From Falciphora oryzae (Eukaryota; Ascomycota; Sordariomycetes; Magnaporthales; Magnaporthaceae), in the NCBI GenBank assembly GCA_000733355.1, contig JNVV01000033.1:301561-338997 (forward strand): a stretch of DNA of 37,437 nt. Reading direction: 5' to 3'. The notes below the pieces were generated by a model. It saw only the letters and a program-made list of their open reading frames with translations, made no database searches and had not been told where the DNA came from. Numbering within the stretch: the first letter of the stretch is position 1; each line of letters begins with the position of its first letter. Below, in pieces: positions 1-10,154 of this stretch. The position numbers were made by a program, and so were the translations under genes.

Positions 1-748
1 CAAGGGATCGCACCGTGACAATCTGCCCTTTTATAAGTTAATCATTTGCACTGATAGTTTTTCGCTTTATTAACGTAGTTCACAAGTAAGCGGCGTACAC
101 AAGTAAGTCGCGCACTTCGAAATCACGTGTTAAACGCGTTTTTCGACACCCTTGCTAACTCGGCCAATTTAAGCCCAAATTTTACCAAATTTTAACAGGT
201 TATATGCAACTACGTAGTAAATGTAATGTAATTTTCTTAAATTTTTATAAATTTTTATTATTGCCTTTTTAAGGTAATTTGCATATTTTGCACAGTATAT
301 TATACAGTGTTTCTAACTAACCTTAAAGGGGTAATAATAAAAATCCAAGAAAATTACATTACATTTACTACGTAGTTGCATATAACCTGTTAAAATTTGG
401 TAAAATTTGGGCTTAAATTGGCCGAGTTAGCAAGGGTGTCGAAAAACGCGTTTAACACGTGATTTCGAAGTGCGCCACTTACTTGTGTGCGCCGCTTACT
501 TGTGAACCACGTTAATGCTTTGTTTAGCTTGGGGCTATTACGGAAAAACGCCTTATAATAAATATTATAGCTTTCCGCGAATTTTACGAAACGCGCGAAA
601 TCGATAAGATTAGATAGATCGCAAAGGCAGATAACCCGGCCGACGCTATAATAAAGGAGCTGTTAAATAAAACTTTAAAGAATTTTGTAAGCAGCAATTT
701 AACTACCGTAAAAGTAGAAAAATGGGTAAAGTGGGATTATAAATAAAA
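1..748 (+). pseudogene. Ty1-copia pol C-terminal remnant (RNase H end), split by a fold-back element
   Basis: Read on the plus strand, bases 1-70 end in a DSFSLY-like stretch, and the same reading resumes at about 515 with a LGAITEKRL stretch, then REFYETREIDKIR, then DNPADA and VEKWVKWDYK. This order (DSFSLY, EKRLMI, YE-RE, DNPADA, VEGWV) is the C-terminal end of fungal Ty1-copia polyproteins, the RNase H part of the enzyme that copies the element's RNA into DNA. The stop after KIR and the charged-to-lysine/isoleucine drift fit RIP. Removing the 440-bp insert and one TA restores the continuity of the reading. The element is cut by the window start, and its 3' LTR cannot be placed with confidence downstream. 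Confidence 0.7.
73..512. mobile_element. 440-bp fold-back (MITE-like) element, Fot1/pogo-type ends
   Basis: Two arms, 73-238 and 347-512, are reverse complements over 166 bp with 3 mismatches and no indels, around a 108-bp AT-rich centre. A TA lies immediately outside each end (71-72 and 513-514), the target duplication of Tc1/mariner-pogo elements. The ends read ACGTRGTTCACAAG followed by a tandem CACAAGTAAG-type box, nearly the same as the ends of the Fot1-like transposon at 2771-5132. There is no coding capacity. It is therefore best read as a non-autonomous derivative moved by that transposase family, and it sits inside a copia pol remnant. Confidence 0.88.
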
Positions 749-2348
749 AAAAAAGCTAAAAAATGCATACAAAATCGTTTTTTATAGTACTAAAACGCCA
801 AAATCCCTAAAAAACAACGCAAAAATCGAAAAAACAAAAATGCTTAAATCAAAAAAGCAATAAACAACCATACCGAAATAACAAACGATTTTACAACCAA
901 ATTTTTCCAAATATCCCGTCAAACTCCCCTTCATTCCTCCCCCTCGTTATTTTTGCCATCCCCTAACCAAATAACTTCGTACATTTTTAAAGCGGCCGCG
1001 CGGCCTGCCGCCTTCCGCTTTAATCGCGACATTATTAGGAGGTCGGCATTGGCATCCTCCTAACCCTCCCCATCCTTAGCCGCTAGTTGTAGCATGTATT
1101 TGGTAGCGATACGCTATTTATTAAAGGTTTAAAGATTATAAAAAATACGTTAATAAGCATACCTAAAGCACTAAATTGGGAGAATAAATTTACCTTTTTA
1201 TCGCGATTATCGCGACCTTATTCTATTATAAATTTAAGCGCCAAACGTAACGCGATCGAAGGACTAAAGGATAGTTAAAACGAGCTTTAAAAGAGGTTTA
1301 AAAAGATCGAAATGCTTATATGGGCTAGCAGGTGTGGCCTGACGCGCATAGCCAGCAGCGCTTTTTGGCTGGGACTATGTCCTGGTAACTATTGCCCTTT
1401 TTTATTTTGCCGGCGAAAGCGGACTTTAGGCAACCCAGGCAAGGGACAGCGCGTAAGGCGCCCTTTCCACCGCGCGGACCCGGTGCAAAAACCGTTTTGT
1501 TACCAATAGCAGGCCTGACGATTTTGATGGCCGCTTTTTTTTTTGTCCGACGGAGCAGGCGCAGGATCGGCGTTTTCGAGATCGAAGTTATTATCGAACG
1601 GGTTGAGGAACTAATTGACAGCGGTATCGGCAGGCGCGGGCGCAGGCGCGACCGGAGGTGCAGGAATGGCTATCGCAAAATCGAGAGCCTTAGCGGCAAG
1701 GCCTTGGAGCCGCTTTAAGGATTTGCTACCGCTGCGCGCGATAGATCGAGGCTTCCGAGCCTTTTTGGCGACCGCACCAGATTTGGTGTTGCCTTTTTTG
1801 TTACCTATAGTAACGAGAGCGATCGAAAGGTTAAATGACAAAAAACTAATCGAATAAAGCGGGTAAAAATACTGCAGGTAGAGATGCTGCAAACAGAGGG
1901 CAATACAGGCGGACGATCTGGATTAACGAGGTTTACCAGATCAAATTGCCCGACCTTTTAAAAGCCGGAAGGAAGGCTTTTTATAAAGCCTGGACCCGGC
2001 CTGCAAAAAGTCCTTAATTTGCGTTCCTATTGTCCCGCATTAAGTCACAACCTGAATAGCCCGTTAAGGTTATTCACTGCTATTGTGCTTTCTAATTGCA
2101 CCACCCACCGCTTTGCCCGCGCACCGCAAGCCAAACCCGGTGGACCCCATCACGTCATCGTTCCTATTGTCGCTATTAAAAGCGACGAGCCGCTTTAAAA
2201 GCGGCTATTCACTTTTTTCCTAATCCGGACTACTTGGTCCGGAGATTCCCTTTGTTATTTACTTTACAAAATCTAATAAAGCTTGGATTACGGGATTTAT
2301 TACGTAAAAGGATCTCCCAATTGCCTGCACAAAAAAAAAAGTTGCCGG
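749..2348. other. AT-rich relic DNA without a recognisable gene
   Basis: This stretch is mostly AT-rich with poly-A runs and looks like RIP-mutated repeat. A GC-richer island at about 1310-1860 has short open readings on both strands rich in Arg and Ala, which I cannot assign to any family. Three short hairpins follow one another at 2169-2186, 2189-2205 and 2222-2247. A 10-base A run at 2332-2341 lies between inverted copies of an 11-bp sequence (TTGCCTGCAC type) at about 2319 and 2366. No intact gene is visible. Confidence 0.5.
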
Positions 2349-2648
2349 TGTTGGATTGCACTGGCCTGTGCAGGCAATCGGCAGAGCTCAGAGAGGGCCG
2401 GATCCTCCTGTCCCGTGATCTCTGATCACGGGATCCGAGGACCCGCAAGCCCGCGGAGGTTGGGAGCAGGGGAGGGCCCCTTTGGTGATCTGGATCGTGT
2501 ATATATAGCTTCCCTTCTGCTCCCTCTCTAGCAGATAGATTCCTTTCCTCTTCGTGCACAAGAATAAAATGATCCTCTGATATAAAGGATCATTGTTCAC
2601 CTTCTTTGGAGATCTCCGAGCCCAACAGGAGTACCACTCCTACTAACA
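2349..2648 (+). mobile_element. Putative copia-type LTR (solo or truncated)
   Basis: The segment begins TGTTGG and ends CTAACA (TG...CA). It has a TATATATAG box near 2498, a pyrimidine-rich stretch, then AATAAA near 2565, the usual order of promoter and polyadenylation signal in an LTR read on the plus strand. Its last 45 bp (GGAGATCTCCGAGCC...CTCCTACTAACA) match, on the opposite strand, the end of the solo LTR at 12570-12803, so the two are related. The flanking 5-mers (gccgg and tatac) do not match, so the 5' boundary is uncertain or the copy is rearranged. A hairpin TCCCGTGATC/GATCACGGGA lies at about 2420-2442. Confidence 0.55.
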
Positions 2649-2770
2649 TATACCTTTTTAAATTAATAATAATAAATGCAAATAAAATATATTAAATGCG
2701 TATTTAGTACGAGTTAAAAGCCCGGTTTTTAAGCTTTGTAATACTATAACATTTTAATTTTTTAGGGATA

Positions 2771-2813
2771 ACGTGGTTCACAAGCGAGTGGCGCACACAA
2801 GCGAATGGCGCAC
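2771..2813 (+). repeat. Left terminal inverted repeat of the Fot1-like element
   Basis: Starts ACGTGGTTCACAAGCGAG next to the TA target. It contains two tandem copies of a 17-bp box of the form CACAAGCGARTGGCGCA (2780 and 2797), which are plausible binding sites for the transposase DNA-binding domain. Confidence 0.85.
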
Positions 2814-2916
2814 CCACACCCGACCTTTAGTCAATCGACGCGCATGCCAACCCAACAACGCCAGCAATCCATTCAAACTACTCAAAACTATATACATCGG
2901 ATATTTCTACTTTTTC

Positions 2917-5034
2917 CTAACAAATGCGCGCATTATGTCCGGTTTTGCCGCAAGTGCTACATTGCCGACGAGTCGTCGTCGCCCTCCTTTTTTGGACCCT
3001 ATAATTGCGCATTTTTTGCTATAGCTATCCATCCAGCTCCTGCTGGTTTAGAATATTTCGTACCTCGTCGATGGTAAGTGACCTTCCAAATCGGACACGT
3101 GTTTTTTTGGCCTTCCGGCGTTTGCTTAGTACTTCGTTCGCTTTTCGTAATTTAAAGCACTTTTCCTCCAAAAGGTTGACCCGATGTATGATTGCTTTTG
3201 CCCTTTTTGCAAATTGGTCCATAGCCGCTAGTGTAACAGGTCTCGGCCCTACTATAGCGAGCTATAGCAGTACCAAGCTTAAAAAGGGGGGGTTTTCTTA
3301 AAGAGATCTTAAAAGTCCAGCAGTTCAACAGTCGTATTTGTACAGGGCTCAACAAGCCTATGGTAATGGGTAGGAGGGAACAAAAACGATAGCTTGCCCT
3401 CCAGACTCCCTTTACAGGAGGTCCTTCGGGCCTTTTTTATGCTTAGCCGTCCGGCCATCCTTCGGTTGTCGTCGGTACGCCGCGGCGTCCGTACGGGGCT
3501 GGGTATGCTCTGTCCCCTTATTAGGGTTCGGAGCTTAAATACACCTTAACTGGCTGAGCGTCCGTATCCGCGGAGGCTAGCCGGTATGCGTGTCCTAAAG
3601 CTAAACTCTCTTAATCCGCACGTCCTTCGGGGCTTGCGCCCCTCTAGCCACCGCCCGGAGTCCTCCTCTGAGGCCACCGGTAGCGGCCCCTAAAGCTGCT
3701 GGTCATAGTTCTGTACGGGGTATTACAGCTAGCATAAATGTTAGAAAGCTGCTTTGGTAATTGGAAATCCGAATTTTGATATGTTTGGATTGCAAAGTTG
3801 CTTCCTTAGCTATCCGGGGCGTTTTGGAAATTTAAAGTTCGGGGTCGTTTAAAGGCGTTTTTAGGGGGGTTGGAATCCGTAGCTTTACATCCAGCTTTTC
3901 CAAAACCGAATCCGGGTTAAAAAAAGTAAAACCAGCCCCTTAGAAGCCTTTTTAGATGTTTTTTTTGGTTATAGAGTTAAAAAATGCCGTTTTAAACGCC
4001 GAAAGGAATTCGACCTTGGTTACGTGGCTAACGTGTAACTTTATTAGGTTTTCGATTTGTTAACCGTACGCCCGCTTTATTAGGCTGAAGCACCCGACGT
4101 TAAGCGGCTAAAGGAAATAAAACGAATGCGGAAGTATATAAAGCGTAATAATATTGTGTTTCTGGTAGTAAAGTTCGAAATCCGTCAAATGGTGGCTTTC
4201 GTAGCCGTCCAGCACTAACAAACGATGGGACCCCGTAAAACGAGCTGCAGTATGTTTATCAAAATGCCGGATTTATTCCAAACCGAGTTCGTTCGTAATT
4301 CACTTATTAGCGTTTGTTGCGATAACCTAATTACGTGAAAGGTCGGTTTCCGAATACCAATTAGCTAAGTAGTACTGCCTTTTAACGATAATAAAAAAAA
4401 GAACCGCCTAACCGCAACAATTAACCCTTTGGATAACTGTAGCCCATTCCCGATTGCTAGGCTGGATTAGCTTTGCTTTACTACGGCCTTCCGATATTAT
4501 AATAACTATAACGGCCGCGATTATGCCTATAAGGAAGCCGGTTTCGTCGAAATTATAAATATCGTTATTTTGGATGCCATATTTGGCTACAGTGTTCCGT
4601 ATAAGGTCGAACCACGCAAAAACGAGCTTAGGATTTTCGCATTTAGCCTTTTGGTAGTTGTACTTTCGAATCCAACGCGTACCGAGCTTTGCGCGGCGCT
4701 TAACGAAGTTCGCGACTTAGTTTTTGCCAACGACGCCCGCGTTGCGTTCGGCGAGCAATTGGTTAGCCATATCTTTAACACCAAAAGGCCGGGGAGGGAA
4801 TGCGCGAAAATCCAGCTCGAATATGTATTTAACAAGCGCCTCCTTTTCGGATTCCGTCAATTTCCGGAAATTGGGCATTGTGTCGCGTCGAGTAGGTCGG
4901 CCGGCGCGTTGGCGACGCAGCGTGGCTTCAAAAACCTCGTAAATTTTGGCTGCCGAACGCACATTTAATTGTGCATTAGATTAAATTGCCCGTATGGCAA
5001 AAACAATTTTAGCTTCGTTGGATGTCGATACCAT
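2917..5034 (-). pseudogene. Fot1/pogo-type transposase, disrupted
   Basis: Encoded a DDE transposase that cuts and pastes the surrounding element. From the ATG at 5034 the reading gives MVSTSNEAK, a TAA where Gln is expected, then SAAKIYEVFEATLRRQRAGR (helix-turn-helix of the CENP-B/Psq type). The catalytic stretch NDIYNFDETGF is near 4530-4570, and LLVLDGYESHHLTDFE (second Asp) near 4175-4225. Near 4090-4150 the PLDVGCF motif reads PLNVGCF, so the third catalytic Asp is Asn, and a TAG replaces the preceding Gln. Further C-terminal come a coiled basic region (3025-3222) and a CCHC knuckle CSTCGKTGHNARIC just before the stop at 2917. Length (about 700 codons) is larger than the classic Fot1 protein but normal for the wider family. 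It is clearly dead. Confidence 0.85.
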
Positions 5035-5089
5035 TTGTGGTTGTTAAGAAATTGAGGTTGGAAGTGGGAAACGCGAATTGCGATAGAAA

Positions 5090-5132
5090 ACGCGTCATTC
5101 GCTTGTGTGCGTTACTCGCTTGTAAACCACGT
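5090..5132 (-). repeat. Right terminal inverted repeat of the Fot1-like element
   Basis: Reverse complement of the left end with about five differences. The same tandem box is present, with substitutions of RIP type (GGC to AAC in the outer copy). TA follows at 5133-5134. Confidence 0.85.
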
Positions 5133-5134
5133 TA

Positions 5135-5656
5135 TTTAACTTTATATTTTGTTTAAATTACTATGTATTTTTAAGCTTTACTTTCGAACCAGGATTTTCG
5201 GTTAAATTGTACATCCAAAAAATGAAAATATAATATCTTTAAAAAGCCTAAAAGCCTAGCTTTCGATTAATATTTCATACATATTTATTACATTTTATTT
5301 AGATTTACTATTGTAAATTTAAAGAGGTGTAAATATATTTTGGACTTTTACGTTTAAATCCGCATTCCTACCTTTAATAAAATCTTTTAAAAATAAAAAT
5401 AAATTATTTAAAAGGTTTAAAAGACTGGCTTTCGAATAGTACTTATTAGGCATTTGTACGATTTTATTTGGGTTTATTATCGTAAATCCAAAACGATGCG
5501 TCTTAGTGGGATAGGGGTGGCCGGAAGTGGGGGGTGGCCCGAAACAGGGGTTTTGACTTAGTTCTGGAAACATCGAGCGCAGTTTTGCTAAAAGCTAGAC
5601 GATCTGATCTAGAAAGGCGGACTGGGAAAAAAGGCCGCGTTCAGTGCACCCTGGCT
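5135..5656. repeat. AT-rich spacer with diverged tandem repeats
   Basis: Two diverged direct copies of a unit of roughly 165-170 bp can be followed at about 5230-5330 and 5400-5500. Both read (A)AAAGGYYTAAAAG then GGCTTTCGA, then a TTTTATTT...GTAAATCC-like stretch, with a possible third copy at about 5170-5220. The differences are mostly transitions, as expected after RIP. No gene is visible. Confidence 0.5.
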
Positions 5657-7147
5657 TTAAGGATCCCTTTTAGCTCCAACGTCTAGGCTCAAGATATCAC
5701 GTGCCGGTGGGAGGACCGCGATGACTGATCCAATAAAAGAGCCCCTTGCGATTAGGCACCGATCGTTGGCCGAAAGTGAGGCGACGCTTCTAACCTTGCC
5801 CTCCTCAAACCCTGTTAAGGTGTTAAAGTCGGGCACCCAGGAGGGATAGCTATCAAACAAATCAACCCCCACCCCTAGCAGGTCCAGGCGGTCGTAATGG
5901 CGAACTAGGAATTTTGCGTAACCAAAGGCGACATCCGCAAAGCTTCGCTCGTAGTCTGGATGGATATCTAGCAGCATCGGCGTTAGCAGGTTCGTCATGT
6001 CTAGCATACCATATATGCGGTCTCGAGGATCCTTTTCAGTTCTGTGGCCGGAAGAGTGGCGGAGAAGGGTAGATAGCTGAGATGCGAAGCCCTCAAGCCC
6101 GTTACGAGATGGTTCTGTTTTCTTTACAAGCGTCCGCGCGCTCAAAGTTGTGCGAAACTTATCGTCCCCGAGTAGGACCAGGTCCTGCAACGGGATGGAG
6201 CCCTTATAAGGCGATCCTTTTGCCAATATCTCCCATCCTGCCATTAGCGCTTCTAGCCCGAAAAGGGGGGTTGGGATTTATCCCTAGCAAAACCATAAGC
6301 AGGGGTCGGGCCATGGCTGCTTCTTAAAAGGTCCATACACGGGAAAAATAGTGGCTTCTCAAATTGTCAAGTAGCGCTAACATGGCTTCCATCAAAAATA
6401 GTTTGTAAAGGTCGTGTTTAAAAAGGGCTTAGATGTACAGGTTGCCTGGTATGGGGCGTCAAGCGTTTCCATAGGTATGCCAAGCGTTTCCATCGATACG
6501 TCAAACGCTTCCATCGGTAAAGCCAGCTACAATAAGGTCCACATATACTTGTGGGCGGCGTCGGCGATCGCTGCACTCAAATGATCTGGGATGGCCTTTG
6601 GACCTCCTGGCCAGATAACAACTTCGGCTGCCGTCGAGTATATCGCGCCCATGCGGCGGACCTGCTCGCTTCTCTCGACCAAAGAGGCCTGGTTAATGCA
6701 AATGGCGTCGATCCACCATGCTATGAGGCCTTCGTCACTGTCGGGGTCTGTGGCATCGTGTGGCCCTTGCGTGTCCATTGCTAGTTGGTCGACGAAGTCG
6801 GCAGCCTTGCAAAAATGCAAATGCTCGAGCGCAACGAAAAGCGACTTGAAAACGAGGAACTCGATTCCGTCGACCAAGGTCGGTACGGTCTCGCCCGGTT
6901 CTCCCCACGAGTATAACAAGGCGAAGAACTTAGCGGTTTCGAAAGGCGCGTAAAAAAGTTGGGCTTCGATGGGCTGGTCCGGCTCGCGCGTCCGTTTCAA
7001 GGTAACGAGTCGAATTTCCGAGCCCTGGAGCGGCCGGTAAATGCCTTCTGGGCCTTTAAAAGTTTCCATGTCGGCGTGCAAGTTAAAAGAAGGGGTAGGT
7101 CTTTGGAATCGCGTATGCCGTTGCTGGGGTGTGTGGAAGAATGTCAA
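5657..7147 (-). pseudogene. HET-domain (heterokaryon incompatibility) protein, broken
   Basis: HET-domain proteins trigger cell death when genetically different hyphae fuse. From 7147 the reading has YRPLQ, IRLVTLKR, FFALLYSWGEPG, AWWIDAICINQ, ERSEQVRRMGAIYSTA and VVIWPG, the conserved blocks of the HET domain (Pfam HET). A TAG at 6527-6529 (Gln expected) ends it. The reading continues in frame through three 7-residue repeats, then shifts frame to YFSRVWTF, where TAA at 6324-6326 replaces the Gln of the VWTFQE block. A further shift joins the second half (6244 to 5657), with RDRIYGMLDM, PDYERSFADVAFGYAKF and YPSWVPDF. At least two stops and two shifts argue for a pseudogene. The start is M1 at 7147 or a Met 26 residues later (METFKGPEG), which lies closer to the usual HET start. 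Confidence 0.85.
6456..6518 (-). repeat. Three tandem 21-bp units inside the HET pseudogene
   Basis: Three 21-bp units (6456-6476, 6477-6497, 6498-6518) share CAARCGYTTCCAT. In the HET reading frame they encode a repeated METLGIP / METLDAP / MEAFDVS heptapeptide, just after the first stop codon. Confidence 0.75.
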
Positions 7148-7332
7148 CGCTCACTAGGTTGATGGGAGGACAGAAGACGAGCGTGTCAAAAAAATAACGG
7201 ACTTCTCCAAGACGACGAGGGAGGCGGGGTAGCTTTAGGCAGCAAAAGTTGTAGGCCTCTCAGGGTGACAACCTTACATAGTTAAGTATGCCACACTGCA
7301 AGCCGGCAACCTCCATTCTTTAAAGCTAGACC

Positions 7333-9513
7333 TTAGCTACTGCTGTACGGAATGAGATAACCCCCTGAACCGCAATACTGGTTCGGGTTACCGCCGCAGG
7401 TCATGGTCACGCAGTTATCCGTCTCGGACAGGAAGTTCCCGCCGGACAGCGCGTCTCCGTACCAGCACTCGCGCCCGTACTCGATGCCGGCGTACTTGGC
7501 CCCCGCGGCTCCCGCGGCGGCCATGCACTTCTCGACCGCCATGTCGGCCACGTCGTAGAGCTGCGCGAGGGCGCGCCCGCCCGCGGGCTCGGCGTAGCAG
7601 CCGAGCACCCGGTACGCGTAGCCCTTGACCTTGCACAGGGCCAGGCGGTTCCCGGCGCCGCAGTACCGGTTCTGGTCGCCCGAGCACGTCATGGTGCAGT
7701 CAGACGGAGGGGAGGAGGGAGCCGCCGGACAAGGCGTCGCCGTACCAGCATTCCCGGCCATGCTCGACGCCGGCGTAGTTGTGGCCCTTGGCGAGGCTGA
7801 GGCACGTCTCGATGGTCATTTTATCGTGGGCCTGCATGTTTTGCAGGGCGCGGCGTCCATCCGGCTCCGCATAACAGCCCTCCAGGACGAAGTCATGCAG
7901 CCCAGGGACGAACGAGGGGCTAGTCGGGCCTGGAGCGGGAGCACTGCCGGTGGCTTCCTGAGAGGTGGATGTGGCTTCTTTGGAGGCGGACGTGACTTCT
8001 TTGGAGGTAGACACGGCCTGGCTGCTCGTGGTTGTGGTCGGCGAGCTTGCTGGCTGCGTTCGGCTTGTTGAAAAAGTCTTGGGTCCCGTATACGTGGTTC
8101 CATCGGTGACGGTAACGGTCACGTCGCACAGGACGTAATCAGATTGGCTACACCGCTCTGTCAGTAGGTGCAATCCCATATATGAGCGAGGGGTCTGCAT
8201 GCGACTTTGGGGCATACCATCCGAGCTTGTCGCTACACTCCCACTCGGAATACCCGCAATAACCGCGGGCTCCGCAGCAGTTACCATACCGGGGCTCTGT
8301 ATCGGTGCATTTGTATTTCATAACTCCGCCGCAGGTTCCGTCAGGGCTGGGGCTAAACAATGATGGGAGGGGCTGGGATGTGGCAGTAGTAGATCTGCAT
8401 GATGGCTTCGTCAGTCGCACAGGGCTCGGGGGATGTTGATGCGTGTCGTAACAAAGGGCAGGGATTGCATGCATTTACGTTGACTGCGGCGCGGCAGTTG
8501 TAGATCCCACACAATCCACAGAAGCACAGTTCTCAGACCCGCACTCGGCCTCCGTGCTGCCGCACCTGTGTGTTCTCTATCAGCCCTGAACATGCATAAA
8601 TACCAGGAGGGATTTGGGTAGGTGCTGGAGTAGGTCACTTACTTGCCTGCCTTGGAGCAGCAGTTGCCGAGTTGCCCGCCACACCGAAGATATCCGTTCA
8701 CTGGGCCACAGGTGCCATTTGTGGTGTATCCCAGACCGGGACAGAAACCGCCCTGGCAGTTACCAATAGCGCAGAACTCGCTGCATTGCAAGAGCTGTGA
8801 GCAAGCATCCAATCAATGGCTAACTAACAGCGGACCGGGCACTCACTCGGTAGAGCCGCTGCTGGTTAAGATCAGACAATGCGTCAGCGATTCAATGTCA
8901 TGTCGAGGCTCTTCCTTTTCTTCACAGAGCTGATAACTTACCGGCCGTTCTTTCCACAGCACTCCCCAAAACTTGAGCCGGTGCAGGTAAATTTCCCGCC
9001 AGCACCGCAACTCCCATCGGGAGACACATGACGGGCCACGGCTTTTGTCGGATGAGAAGAAATGTCAGTCCGAGCACGGCACATCCAGGGTGCTCTTCAT
9101 CATCAATGTCGGGGCCATGTCTTCTCACGCATAAGCACGCAGTACTTGGAGCCCCCGACCCACCCGTAGCAGTCGGAGGCCACGGAGGGGTTCATGTCAA
9201 TGACGTCCTCCATGGTGATGCCGTACTGCTTTGCGAAGCCTTCGCACTTGGTCCATGGATATGTGTCGATCCAGACCATGCACAGGTCCCTGCCGAGATC
9301 GCGGCGTGAGCCTACGGGCAGCGAGCGACTGTCGGGCAAGGCCATGGAGCCCACATCATGTGGACGTGAATCAGGGCCGGCGTGGGCGCCATGGAGAAGC
9401 AAGCCGAGAGTCACGGACCAGTGCTGCAGTGTTTCTAGCGTCGATGGCGTTGTGCGCTGCTGTGCTCGACTGGAAGACGAGCTTGCAAAGGGTGTTTGCG
9501 AAGTGCGGGACAC
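7333..9513 (-). CDS. Secreted LysM + 3xCBM18 + 2xWSC carbohydrate-binding protein (one frameshift)
   Basis: A chitin/glucan-binding extracellular protein. Exons on the minus strand: 9513-9129, 9041-8942, 8861-8847, 8780-8643, 8565-8479, 8394-8218, 8147-7333. All introns are GT-AG, 66-87 bp, and the phases agree. The N-terminal region has a weak signal-like stretch (VTLGLLLHGAHA). Then comes a LysM domain (CMVWIDTYPWTKCEGFAKQY...MNPSV) and three CBM18 hevein-like modules (GECCGKNG, GNCCSKAGKCGSTEAEC, GNCCGARGYCGYSEWEC). A Ser/Thr linker follows, then two WSC domains (GCYAEPDGRRAL...ECWYGDALSGG and GCYAEPAGGRAL...ECWYGDALSGG). The exons sum to 1717 nt, one base over a multiple of three. This matches a single extra base in a pyrimidine run near 7710-7722, where the first WSC leaves frame before its TMTCSGDQ end. 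That is either a real lesion or a base-call error. The start is uncertain. Confidence 0.82.
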
Positions 9514-10154
9514 ACAACATTGAGAGGGAGGATGATGGATGAATCTCGGGGACGGGTGATTTGGACTTTGCCCCGAGAGCTATGATATTGCGCAGAGGGC
9601 TTTGGAGGGAGACCCGCAATTCAATAATGGGAGGGGCTTGACCAGGGAGCGCTGGAGCAACATGGAGCACATGGGTCTGGTGTCATGTTGGGGCCGACGA
9701 TGTCTCGGGCAGCGCGCCCGAAGCGAACCGGGGCGGACGTCCCCGTCGCTAGCCCCCAGCTGGCCTGGCCCCTCGATGGCTGAGGCTAGCCGGGGATGTC
9801 CAGAACGGGGTAGCATCAAGCTCCCCACATTGTCTGTTGGTTATACGCGGCTGACATAAACCACACTTGCATGGCCCACTTCGCGCCGCACCTGCAGTGG
9901 GTCTCCTCCCGACATGGATATTGGCCAGTGGGGTATATGGACGGCACATGGAGCCCAGCCGCGTTCTGTGGGTACTGCTGGTCGAAGGCGGCCTTGGCTG
10001 ACCGCCTTTGGCATGGGGCAAGAGTGGGTTTCCACTAAGAAAAGTGGGGAATAGAAAGAACCAACCCCGCGATCCCCTCAGGTGTCCTTTTTTTTCAGCC
10101 TCATCCAGCAAATCTCCGTTTCTCATCAACTCACGACCAGCCCAGCCGCCCACA
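9514..10154. other. Intergenic, between divergent genes
   Basis: Between the minus-strand LysM/WSC gene and the plus-strand F-box-like gene. The open readings are GC-rich, Arg/Pro-rich and unlike protein. A pyrimidine-rich stretch (about 10080-10110) precedes the F-box start. I see no further gene. Confidence 0.5.

Larger units (their letters stand above)
2771..5132 (-). mobile_element. Fot1/pogo-like DNA transposon, full length, RIP-inactivated
   Basis: A 2.36-kb element bounded by TA dinucleotides (2769-2770 and 5133-5134). It has imperfect terminal inverted repeats of about 42 bp that start ACGTGGTTCACAAGCGAG. It carries one transposase reading on the minus strand with helix-turn-helix, DDE and zinc-knuckle parts recognisable. 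Stops and Asp-to-Asn changes inside the reading, all explicable by C-to-T/G-to-A in CpA context, make it non-autonomous now. Its ends are shared with the fold-back element at 73-512. Confidence 0.88.
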
